Shown piece by piece: positions 52,453 through 60,858 of a stretch of 64,000 nucleotides of DNA. This stretch comes from Poriferisodalis sp965231925 (lineage in GTDB: Bacteria > Actinomycetota > Acidimicrobiia > Acidimicrobiales > Poriferisodalaceae). Made by a program: the position numbers and the translations under genes. The notes beneath the pieces were generated by a model. The model made no database searches. It was not told where the DNA came from and saw only the letters and a list, made by a program, of their open reading frames with translations. Each line of letters begins with the position of its first letter. Position 1 is the first letter of the stretch. Location of the stretch: positions 1,736,001-1,800,000 of the forward strand of contig OZ246894.1 of NCBI GenBank assembly GCA_965231925.1, read 5' to 3'.

Positions 52453-52649
52453 TCATGAACTGTCCCCGGTCACGCGTGGCATCAAATTCTCGAACCGGGC
52501 GGAAGCGCCATCGTCGTTCACGAACCTGCGTCGATCGTGTGTCGCGTGAAGTTCCGCGACCGGGCGAAAGCTCCATGTCCGTCGTCGTTGAGGAATCGCC
52601 AGCGATCGGTCGTGGCGTTGAGATCGCCTTGAATTGGGCGGAATCTCCA
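52442..52649 (-). repeat. Three diverged 65-74-bp repeats, each coding in a different frame
   Basis: Copy 1 52649-52576 (74 bp), copy 2 52575-52511 (65 bp), copy 3 52510-52442. Each encodes Trp-x-Phe-Arg-Pro then x-Ala-Thr-x-Asp-Arg and Phe-x-Asn-Asp-Asp-Gly. Copy 3 is in the main frame, copy 2 and copy 1 are in the other two. Both unit lengths leave remainder 2 when divided by 3. Confidence 0.9.
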
Positions 52650-52654
52650 ACTTC

Positions 52655-52666
52655 GGGGGGGGGGGG
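52655..52666 (-). repeat. 12-base poly-C (coding strand) homopolymer tract
   Basis: Twelve G on the + strand, read as four Pro codons in the methyltransferase. Homopolymers this long mutate by slippage. With 12 C the repeat-3 tail is read (stop at 52412); 11 gives repeat 2 with a stop at 52453-52455, directly before the next ATG; 10 or 13 gives repeat 1 (stop at 52518). Confidence 0.9.
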
Positions 52667-55419
52667 TACAGGCACTTCCGGCGCAGATGCACCGTCGAAA
52701 CGCGGATAGAGATTCATGCGGCGCCAAACGCGGAAGGCCGCGCGACTCGGCACCTGAGGAAATGCTGCAGCCTCGGACCAGGCACAGAACTCAGATACCG
52801 GAATCAATTCCGGCTTGCCGTCAACCAGTTGCCGAAAGTGCGCAAGTGAACTTGCCGGACCGGGGTAGATCGCTACGTGTGGTTCGTCGGGATCGGCCTC
52901 AAAGCCACCCCCATGGTTCAGCCCGTGGCGCTGACTTCGCCGCAGATACGAGTGCGACGGTGTATCTGCCGTCGACACCGTCGAACGCCCACTGCCTGGT
53001 ATTGAGGCAGCTGACAACGGTGATGGCCGGCTGACCGCTGCGAACACCACGGTGTAGGAGTGGTGCACTCCCTCGAAGACCCAGCCCTTCTGGTTGATGA
53101 CGGTCGCAATCGAGACTCGCCGAGTACCCCCCGTCGGGCTGACGACCTCACGACGCCAATTTGCCATGCCTGCGTCGGAGACCGCAGATCGAGGCAGGAC
53201 TATCCCGAGCGTGCCTCCTTCACAGCAGAGCGTGAGATTCGCCCACGCGAATGCCTTGTACAGGTCCGTCTGACCAGAGCCCAAATTGGGAAACGTGGCT
53301 CGCAGGATGTGCTTGAGCGCCTCGGCTCGCTCTCGCTCCCGCTCGAACTCACCCGCCAAGTCAGGTCGTTCGGCTTCGAACGCGTCGATGCGGTCCCGGC
53401 GACGCGCAACTGGCAGAGACCGCACGCCGGGCAAGTGCATTCCCCACCAGACCTCGCGATCGACTACAACTTTTTCCCATGGCGGATTGCCCAAGAGACA
53501 GTCGAAGCCTGATCTCTCCTTCCGGGAGAAGACTTCGGGCCACGCTGTCGGGTAGTGCACCGGCGAGAGTCGCTTGACGGTGTCGCGGACGACGGATCCC
53601 TGTGCCAATGCAGCGATCTTCTCGGGCGTGAAGTCGAACTCCCTGCCGATCTCGACGGCGCCCGCGCGCACGGCAGTTGCGACGTCTGACACGTCGTCGA
53701 TGAGCTTGGTGGTGCTGCGAGCAGCGTTGTGTGCATCGCGTGCCGCGTCGATCTCGGCTTTGTTGGCGTCGTTCAGCCTGCCCAGCCGTGCGAGCGGTTC
53801 GAGACCGGCTTCGAGAACGGACTCCAACTGGTGAACGAAGAGCGAGGGCTGAGACTTGTCGCCCTTGGGCCGCACGGCGAGCGCCGCTTCGTCGACCGAT
53901 GCGACACCGGTCAGGCTGTCGCCGTGGATTAGGTTGTGATCGAGGAATGAGAGCGGCAAGCCAGGTACGAAGGTGTGCACCCAGATCGCCAAGCGCGCCA
54001 GTTCGACGGCCACTCGGTTCTTGTCGACGCCGTAGATGCAGTGGCGAGCGAGCTGGCGTCGCAGCAGCGAGCCGGTCTCGATCTCGACGCCGTTGCCGAG
54101 TTCTCCCAGGGCATCGAATGCGGTATTGCGAAGCCGCGCAAGCTCGGCGGTGATCGCGGGTGCCGGATGCAGCGAGAGCCACGCTGACAGCCGAGCTTCG
54201 ATCCGGTCAACGGCGGCGACGAGAAAATGGGCGGAGCCCATAGCGATGTCGGCGCATCGAAAATCGAAGAATGCACCTGCGACACCGGCGTCGTCGCCGG
54301 TTTCGTACAGTTCTTCCAGCCGGTTGATGTGAACATCGAGGGCGGGTTCGAGAGCGTGGTCCAGCAGGTGTTCCACAGCGAAGGGCTTCGTGAAATACGA
54401 ACCGGACGCCTTGCGAGCACCTGAACGATTGTGGAAATAGACATCGCCAGCCTGAACGACGACATCGTCTCCGGCGCCGGCTGGAACGTACTGGTCCGCT
54501 CCCTTGATTCGCTTCACCGTTAGGTCGTCGGGAGCGACTGACAGCTTCGATTCCAGCAAACCCTCGTAGATCGTGCCGAACTCCCGAACCGACAGCGATC
54601 GGAAGTCCACCGGGCCGGCGCCTTCGGGACCTTCGTCGATGAGCGCCGCAGCCAACGCCGGCCCGAATTCGGCATCGGTCAGCTTGATGCCCGCGAGCGC
54701 TGCACCTGAGCGGCTCACCGTCGGATCATCGGAGAACAGGCCGCCGTTGTACGCCGGTACTCCCCACCCAGCGTTGCCGCGGTTGACTGCTCTCCAAAGC
54801 TGGTTGACGTCGTCCCAGAGGTCAGTGGCTTCGTCGTCGATTACCTCCTGCGCCTGGCGACGGCGTTCTGAGAGCCGTCGCGCCAGCAGTGAGAGGGAGT
54901 GGTCGGCGTAGCTTCCGTTGCTCCGATAGGGGAGCAGGTCCTTGTCTTCGGCATAGGCCACAAACAGCAGCCGGAACAAGATGACCATGACCTGTTCGTA
55001 GGCGTCGTCGAGGTCTGCTTCGCTCGGACCGCCGGTGCGCTGCTCCTTCGCCAGTCGGCTGGCGATGCCGCTGGCCAAGACCGGCACCGTCTCGTGATAA
55101 ACGCGGTCGCGCAGCCGTTCGGCCAAGCCAGCGGCGTAGCGAGCGGAGTCATCGAGGATCGCGTGCAGCGAACCGTCGGCGACGAGTGCATTGGCCGAGA
55201 ACAGCAGAGGCAGATAGCCGGCATCGTCGTGTGACAGCAGCGAGAGATTCAGTTCGACGAAAGTTTCGGCCCGACCTTTGCGTCCCACACCGACATCAGG
55301 TCGGGCCGCGTACAGCCGGATTTCTGAGGCCCGCGTGAGCACCACCCAGTCCAAGTGCTCCCGATCCGCGAGCGCCAATGCTCTCGACACTGGCGATGTG
55401 TTATCGAACCGGCTCGAAG

Positions 55420-55422
55420 GTG
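55420..55422. repeat. Target-site duplication GTG (left of IS copy A)
   Basis: GTG at 55420-55422 matches GTG at 56479-56481 on the other side. Removing the IS and one copy joins the two methyltransferase pieces in frame. Confidence 0.9.
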
Positions 55423-56478
55423 GGCGGACTCCACCGGTGGTTGCGAGTGATCGGTCATGATGACCGGTTGTTCAACACAGCAACCACCAGTGGAGGTGTC
55501 CAGTATGGCAGCGAGGCTGAGCGCGTTCGAGCGCGCCCGGATTGAGGCGATGAGATCGGCGGGAGCGACCGCTGTGGACATCGCGGTGGTGCTGGGCCGG
55601 CACCCGGCGACGGTCTATCGCGAGCTGGGCCGCTGCGGCGGCCCCAAGGCCGTGTACGACGCGGCGTCAGCGACCGCTGACGCGAGCCGCCAGGCGCGGC
55701 GGCCCCGGGCATGCAAGCTCGAAGCGGACCCGGTGCTGGCCGCCCAGGTGAAGCGCAGGATGAACCAGCGCTGGTCGCCGCAGGCGATCAGCGCCGATCT
55801 CGCCGGCGAGGGACAGCGGGTATGCGCGGAGACGATCTACCGGGCCGCGTACAGCGGCTGCGGGCTCGGCGCCGACGCGTGGAAAGACCTGCCGAGGGGC
55901 CGCCGGCGTCGCCGTCCGCGCAGCCGCCACCGCGAAAAAGCCAGCCCGCTGGGGGATTATCGGCCTTTGAGCGAGCGGCCCCCAGCCGCCGAAGACCGAG
56001 ACGAGGCGGGCCACTGGGAAGGCGACCTGATCATCGGGGCAGCCAACCGCAGCGCCGCGGCCACCCTGGTGGAGCGCGTCAGCCGCCACACGCTGGTCGT
56101 CGCATTGCCCCACGGCTACACAGCGCCCAACGTCGCCGCCGCGGTCACCGCCGCGTTGGCCCGCCAGCCCGCCCATCTGGTGCGCAGCCTCACCTGGGAC
56201 CAAGGCCGCGAGATGGCCCGCTGGGCCGACATCGAAACCGCGCTCGGCATCGAGGTGTTCTTCTGCGACCCCCACAGCCCATGGCAGCGCGGCACCAACG
56301 AGCAGACCAACGGGCTGCTGCGACGCTGGCTGCCCAAAGGCACACCGCTGAACCTCAGTCCGCTGCGACTGTCAGTCATCGAGGACAACCTCAACTGGAT
56401 GCCCCGCCGACTCCACAACTGGCAATCAGCCGCCGACATCTACACTCAACTCACTCGCAACCACCGATAGAGCTTGCC
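55423..56478 (+). mobile_element. IS30-family insertion sequence, copy A
   Basis: 1056 bp. Ends are imperfect inverted repeats of about 28 bp (22 of the inner 27 match), sharing CGGTGGTTGCGAGTGA. Inserted in the methyltransferase gene with a 3-bp target duplication GTG. A hairpin formed by GGTGGTTGC near 55437 and GCAACCACC near 55482 overlaps the transposase leader and may limit translation from outside transcripts. The inner palindrome CGGTCATGATGACCG is at 55452-55466. Confidence 0.95.
55505..56470 (+). CDS. IS30-family transposase (copy A)
   Basis: 321 aa DDE transposase. N-terminal HTH (LSAFERARIEAMRSAGATAV, ATVYRELGR). Catalytic Asp in HWEGDLIIG, Asp in LTWDQGREMA, and Glu in SPWQRGTNEQTNGLLRRWLP. 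All family residues look intact, so this copy may be active. ATG 55505 is chosen since GGAGG lies eight bases upstream; ATG 55457 would add 16 residues across the leader hairpin. Confidence 0.95.
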   Translation: MAARLSAFERARIEAMRSAGATAVDIAVVLGRHPATVYRELGRCGGPKAVYDAASATADASRQARRPRACKLEADPVLAAQVKRRMNQRWSPQAISADLAGEGQRVCAETIYRAAYSGCGLGADAWKDLPRGRRRRRPRSRHREKASPLGDYRPLSERPPAAEDRDEAGHWEGDLIIGAANRSAAATLVERVSRHTLVVALPHGYTAPNVAAAVTAALARQPAHLVRSLTWDQGREMARWADIETALGIEVFFCDPHSPWQRGTNEQTNGLLRRWLPKGTPLNLSPLRLSVIEDNLNWMPRRLHNWQSAADIYTQLTRNHR

Positions 56479-57124
56479 GTGCTTCGAATGGCTCGTTGTC
56501 GTCGCAGAAAACGGCGACTGCTTCTCGACGACCCGTGACAGTGAGCACCGAGGCGTTGGTTGCCAAGGTTTCGATGTCGAAGCCCAATGCCTCGACGAGC
56601 TTCCGGCCCCGACGGTCAAGCAGGCGTTCTGCCATCCTTCGAGCGGCAATCCAGTCCGGCCGCTCGGGCACGCCTGCCTTGAGTTCTTGAGTGGCCAGCA
56701 GACCGGAGTTCCGAAGCCCGGGAAACGGCGAGTCGAGTTCGCCCAGAGCAGCCAAGAGCAGGCGAGTCGCCGCATGATGACTGGGCTCGCTGAGGGCTAC
56801 CGCTGCGATCCGTTCTGCCTGTGAGACCTCCACGTCAGCGTGCACAACTGGGGGATCGCCCACGGGTCCGCACAGCGCCACCCGTTCCCCGTGGGCCGAT
56901 GGGTAGAAGGAAACGAGCAGCACCGGCGAGACCCGCTTGTCCCTGCGAGCGAGCCACGCCTTGCGCAGATCTGGATTTGAGGGTTTCAGTCTGGCGGATG
57001 CCAGCACGATCTCAAGCCCGTTCGCCCCGTCTTGAACGAACATCCCTGCCGGCGACAGCGAATTCGGGAACCCCCCGGGTGCCTTCCAAGTTTGCGGAAC
57101 CCAATCGACTAGGAACTCGTCCAT
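56479..57124 (-). pseudogene. Adenine-N6 methyltransferase, N-terminal fragment
   Basis: First 214 residues of the disrupted methyltransferase. Starts MDEFLVDWVPQTW, contains GLRNSGLLATQELKAG and LVEALGFDIETL, and its last native residues are DDNEPFEA before the IS. Removing IS and one GTG continues as PSSRFDNTSPVSRALALADR in the other piece. The total length is a multiple of three. ATG 57124 was preferred over a TTG at 57136. Promoter is likely in the 120 bp upstream, which holds no other gene. Confidence 0.85.
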
Positions 57125-57244
57125 GAGGAAGAGCAATGTAATTCATGTGGGCCGGCCGCTGGGCAGCGATACCCGCGAGACCTCGATGGCGTGCCGAAGC
57201 GTCCGCTCCGACGCCGTGGGCTGAGTTGCAGCAGAGGCGAGCCC

Positions 57245-57954
57245 TCAGCGGAGGTGGGTGGGGCGAGGGTCGGCGAGGCGGCCTAGGGGCGACTGGGCTC
57301 GCAGGCCGCCGTCTACCACGATGGCTTCGCCGGAGACGAATGACGACTCGTCGCTGGCCAGCCAAGTCGCGACGCTGGCGATCTCGTCGGGATGGCCGAG
57401 GCGGCGCAGTGCGTGCGCTGCCAGGTTTCGTTCGAGCGCAGCTGGGTCCTGCATCATCCGCTGCACCGGGGGAGTCTCGATGGTGCCTGGGCAGATGGCA
57501 TTGACGCGAACGCCGTCGGGGGCGTGATCGGTGGACAGCGCTCGCGTCAGGTTGATGACCGCTGCCTTAGACGCCGCGTACACCACTGATCCGCCGTCGC
57601 CGTGCAGGCCGCTGATTGACGCCGTATTGATGATCGAGCCGCCGCCGCGGGCCTCCATTGCGGGCACGGCGTACTTGGCGCCCAAATAGACCGACCGGAC
57701 ATTCACGTTCATCACGAGATCCCAGTCACGAGGCTGCAGCTCCACCGCGGTGCCTGGACGGATCGTGCCTGCATTGCTGTACAGCACGTCGAGACCGCCC
57801 CAGCGGTCCACGGCCGCGGCAACCATCGCCTCGACGTCGTCAGGCTCCGCGACATTGGCGCCGAAGCCGTGCGCTTCGCCGCCGTCCCCCATGATGGCTT
57901 GTGCGACCGTCTCGGCTCGCTCGCGGCGGATATCCACGACGAGCACCGACGCAC
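57245..57954 (-). pseudogene. Short-chain dehydrogenase, C-terminal fragment (IS-disrupted)
   Basis: Carries most of a classical SDR: SVLVVDIRRERAETVAQ, catalytic Ser/Tyr/Lys in NTASISGLHG and YAASKAAVINL, and SFVSGEAIVVDGG. The nucleotide-binding N-terminus is on the other side of IS copy B (59011-59098). Joined across a single CAC, the gene would be 264 aa in frame. The fragment alone lacks the Rossmann glycine motif and should be inactive. Native function: NAD(P)H oxidoreductase, substrate unknown. Confidence 0.88.
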
Positions 57955-59010
57955 GGCGGACTCCACCGGTGGTTGCGAGTGATCGGTCATGATGACCGGT
58001 TGTTCAACACAGCAACCACCAGTGGAGGTGTCCAGTATGGCAGCGAGGCTGAGCGCGTTCGAGCGCGCCCGGATTGAGGCGATGAGATCGGCGGGAGCGA
58101 CCGCTGAGGACATCGCGGTGGTGCTGGGCCGGCACCCGGCGACGGTCTATCGCGAGCTGGGCCGCTGCGGCGGCCCCAAGGCCGTGTACGACGCGGCGTC
58201 AGCGACCGCTGACGCGAGCCGCCAGGCGCGGCGGCCCCGGGCATGCAAGCTCGAAGCGGACCCGGTGCTGGCCGCCCAGGTGAAGCGCAGGATGAACCAG
58301 CGCTGGTCGCCGCAGGCGATCAGCGCCGATCTCGCCGGCGAGGGACAGCGGGTATGCGCGGAGACGATCTACCGGGCCGCGTACAGCGGCTGCGGGCTCG
58401 GCGCCGACGCGTGGGCCGACCTGCCGAGGGGCCGCCGGCGTCGCCGTCCGCGCAGCCGCCACCGCGAAAAAGCCAGCCCGCTGGGGGATTATCGGCCTTT
58501 GAGCGAGCGGCCCCCAGCCGCCGAAGACCGAGACGAGGCGGGCCACTGGGAAGGCGACCTGATCATCGGGGCAGCCAACCGCAGCGCCGCGGCCACCCTG
58601 GTGGAGCGCGTCAGCCGCCACACGCTGGTCGTCGCATTGCCCCACGGCTACACAGCGCCCAACGTCGCCGCCGCGGTCACCGCCGCGTTGGCCCGCCAGC
58701 CCGCCCATCTGGTGCGCAGCCTCACCTGGGACCAAGGCCGCGAGATGGCCCGCTGGGCCGACATCGAAACCGCGCTCGGCATCGAGGTGTTCTTCTGCGA
58801 CCCCCACAGCCCAAGCCAGCGCGGCACCAACGAGCAGACCAACGGGCTGCTGCGACGCTGGCTGCCCAAAGGCACACCGCTGAACCTCAGTCCGCTGCGA
58901 CTGTCAGTCATCGAGGACAACCTCAACTGGATGCCCCGCCGACTCCACAACTGGCAATCAGCCGCCGACATCTACACTCAACTCACTCGCAACCACCGAT
59001 AGAGCTTGCC
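57955..59010 (+). mobile_element. IS30-family insertion sequence, copy B
   Basis: 1056 bp, same length, ends and orientation as copy A. Flanked by CAC at 57952-57954 and 59011-59013. Differs from copy A at only three codons. Together with copy A it brackets 1.47 kb of native DNA, but the two have separate target duplications, so they came in independently. Confidence 0.95.
58037..59002 (+). CDS. IS30-family transposase (copy B)
   Basis: 321 aa. Same as copy A apart from Val to Glu in the N-terminal HTH (ATAEDIAVV), Lys to Ala (DAWADLPRG) and Trp to Ser just before the catalytic region (SPSQRGTNEQTNG). The Trp is strongly conserved in the IS30 family, so this copy may be weakened. Same start logic as copy A. 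Confidence 0.93.
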   Translation: MAARLSAFERARIEAMRSAGATAEDIAVVLGRHPATVYRELGRCGGPKAVYDAASATADASRQARRPRACKLEADPVLAAQVKRRMNQRWSPQAISADLAGEGQRVCAETIYRAAYSGCGLGADAWADLPRGRRRRRPRSRHREKASPLGDYRPLSERPPAAEDRDEAGHWEGDLIIGAANRSAAATLVERVSRHTLVVALPHGYTAPNVAAAVTAALARQPAHLVRSLTWDQGREMARWADIETALGIEVFFCDPHSPSQRGTNEQTNGLLRRWLPKGTPLNLSPLRLSVIEDNLNWMPRRLHNWQSAADIYTQLTRNHR

Positions 59011-59098
59011 CACCTTCGGCAGCAAAGCGCTTCGCGCTGGCCTCGCCGATGCCTGATGCACCGCCGGTGACGATGGCGATCTTGTTCTCCAGCAGCAT
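59011..59098 (-). pseudogene. Short-chain dehydrogenase, N-terminal fragment
   Basis: MLLENKIAIVTGGASGIGEA then SAKRFAAEG, the cofactor-binding TGxxxGIG motif of the SDR whose rest lies at 57245-57954. ATG 59098 is the natural start. Divergent from the hydrolase gene at 59234. Confidence 0.88.
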
Positions 59099-59233
59099 GG
59101 GATCCCCTTCCGAGAGCCGCGTCGCTCACCGCGGACACTAGGAGGCTGAGCTGGGCCCCGTCTCGCCAACATGGCTACGTTGTGGCGGCCGATCGGGATC
59201 AATCCGATGCGGGCCGAAGCAGGGGAGGGCTCG

Positions 59234-60115
59234 ATGGCGAGCGAAGCGTTCTACAGAATCCGCGAGATCATTGCGTCGCAGTCAATGCCTGCCGACATCG
59301 ATGCGATGCGCAAGGGCATCGAGCTCACTGCCCGACCGCTGCCGGCCGGCGTGAGCGGTGAAATGGTCGACGCCAACGGTGTCTCGTGCGAGCTGCAGAC
59401 ACCCGATGAGACCACCAGTGACGCCATCGTGCAGTACGTGCATGGCGGCGGTTATGTCGCCGGGTCCATCGGCTCGCACCGGAATCTGACCGGCAACCTG
59501 GCCCTGAAGCTGGGCTGTCCGGTGCTTTCGGTCGATTACCGCCTCGCGCCCGAGCATCCCCACCCTGCACCGGTGGAGGACTCGGTTGCGGTGTATCGCT
59601 GGCTGCTCGACCGTGGACACTCCGCCGACAAGATCGCCATCGCCGGCGACTCCGCGGGCGGCGGTCTCACCATGTCGACGCTCATGAAGCTGCGCGACCT
59701 TGGGCTGCCGCTGCCGGCCGCAGCCGTGCCGATCTCGCCGTGGGTCGACATGTCCGGCTCGGGGGAGAGTGCCATCACCCGGTCCGACCGCGACCCCATG
59801 GTGAGCGCTGACGATCTCACCCGGATCGCCGGGGTCTTCCTCGGCGCGGACGGCGATCCCGCCGATCCATACGCATCACCGCTCGAAGGCGACCTGTCAG
59901 GATTGCCGCCGTTGCTCATCCATTGCGGTGACGATGAGGTGCTGCTGTCAGACAGCGAGCGGCTGGCCCACAAGGCCCGCACCAGCGGCGTCGACGTGAC
60001 CCTCGAGGTGTGGCCCGAGATGATCCACGTGTGGCACTCGATGGCCGGCCTCTTCCCCGAGGCCGACGACGGCATTGCCCGAGTCGCCGAGTACCTCGGC
60101 GAACGCCTCGCCTGA
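59234..60115 (+). CDS. Alpha/beta hydrolase of the hormone-sensitive-lipase family
   Basis: 293 aa esterase. Oxyanion motif VHGGGYVAGSIGSHR, nucleophile GDSAGGGLTMS (G-D-S-A-G), acid Asp in HCGDDEVLLSD and His in EMIHVWHSMAGLFP. Probably hydrolyses short esters or lactones. ATG 59234 has AGGGGAGGG upstream; the in-frame start at 59171 adds a tail that is not family-like. Convergent with the amidotransferase gene. Confidence 0.92.
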   Translation: MASEAFYRIREIIASQSMPADIDAMRKGIELTARPLPAGVSGEMVDANGVSCELQTPDETTSDAIVQYVHGGGYVAGSIGSHRNLTGNLALKLGCPVLSVDYRLAPEHPHPAPVEDSVAVYRWLLDRGHSADKIAIAGDSAGGGLTMSTLMKLRDLGLPLPAAAVPISPWVDMSGSGESAITRSDRDPMVSADDLTRIAGVFLGADGDPADPYASPLEGDLSGLPPLLIHCGDDEVLLSDSERLAHKARTSGVDVTLEVWPEMIHVWHSMAGLFPEADDGIARVAEYLGERLA

Positions 60116-60135
60116 TAGAGCGCCGAGCCCCTCGG

Positions 60136-60834
60136 CTAGGACTGGGCGACGTCGTCGAGAAACCAGTCGACGAGGTCGAAGCAATTGCGCCGATTTGCAG
60201 CCTCGTTGCGCGTCACGGCGGCCAGGATCTCCTCGCGAACCACGCCGACCGATTCGAGGTAGTCGTCGCTGGCCGCCCAGAGCCACTCGCTGGCCAACTC
60301 TACGTTGATCTCGGGATGGAACTGGGTGCCCACGCTGCGGCCCATCCGGAAGAGCTGCGGGCAGATCTCTGTGCTGGCGAGCAACTCGGCCCCGTCTGGC
60401 AGGTGAAAGCGATCGTGGTGCCACTCCATCCAGGGACCGGTCGATATCGGCAGGTCGACGCCATCGGGCGGTGAGATCTGGTACCAGCCGATCTCAGTCT
60501 CAGGGGAGCGATCCACCGATCCGCCGAGCGCTGCTGCCAGCGCCTGGCCGCCGAAGCAGATGCCCAGCACCGGCGTGCCGCCCTCATGGGAACGGCGGAT
60601 CAGGTCCAGCTCCGTGCCGATCCAGGGTTCGATGGCGTCCTCGTAGACCGACCAATACGAACCGGTCACGACGAGCACATCGAAGTCTTCCTGAGGCAGC
60701 GGCTGGAAGTCGGCCGGCCGCGTGTTGTCGGGCACCATCACGTGGACGTGCAGATCGACGCCCCGTTCGGTCAGCCGATCACCGACGAAGCCGGGCCGCG
60801 ACGTCTTCTCGTGGGTGACGACCAGGGCTCTCAC
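60136..60834 (-). CDS. Class I glutamine amidotransferase (GMP-synthase-like)
   Basis: 232 aa. Nucleophile in LGICFGGQALAAALGG and His/Glu in TQFHPEINVELA, so a Cys-His-Glu triad is present. DFDVLVVTGSYWSVYED is the early loop. Stand-alone members include gamma-glutamyl hydrolase and amidotransferases for unusual amides. Nearby glutamine-synthetase-family gene at 63492 hints at gamma-glutamyl amine metabolism. Confidence 0.85.
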   Translation of the reverse strand: MRALVVTHEKTSRPGFVGDRLTERGVDLHVHVMVPDNTRPADFQPLPQEDFDVLVVTGSYWSVYEDAIEPWIGTELDLIRRSHEGGTPVLGICFGGQALAAALGGSVDRSPETEIGWYQISPPDGVDLPISTGPWMEWHHDRFHLPDGAELLASTEICPQLFRMGRSVGTQFHPEINVELASEWLWAASDDYLESVGVVREEILAAVTRNEAANRRNCFDLVDWFLDDVAQS

Positions 60835-60858
60835 GTGCGCTTCCTCATGCGGCGAGCG

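Larger units (their letters stand above)
52412..55422 (-). pseudogene. Adenine-N6 methyltransferase, C-terminal fragment (IS-disrupted, phase-variable end)
   Basis: Main fragment of a gene that reads from 57124 to 52412 (1217 aa) once the IS at 55423-56478 and one target copy are removed. SAM motif I reads DIAMGSAHFLVAAVDRI (Gly to Ala at the sixth place, unusual), motif IV LLGNPPWEKVV. Helical N-terminal portion with LFRLLFVAYAEDKDLLPYRS. Near the end a 12-C tract is followed by three repeats in three frames. A possible internal start after the IS is ATG/GTG near 55390, but it lacks a good ribosome site. With PLD-SNF2 helicase and target-recognition ORF it forms a DISARM/Pgl-like module. Confidence 0.8.

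Noticed and set aside
46848..57124. Calling the region a full DISARM or BREX system
   Set aside because: drmA, drmB, brxC, pglZ and similar genes are not present; only the helicase and methylase types match.
55423..59010. Composite transposon formed by two IS30 copies
   Set aside because: Each copy has its own target duplication (GTG and CAC), and the DNA between them is simply the native pieces of the two interrupted genes, which continue outside.
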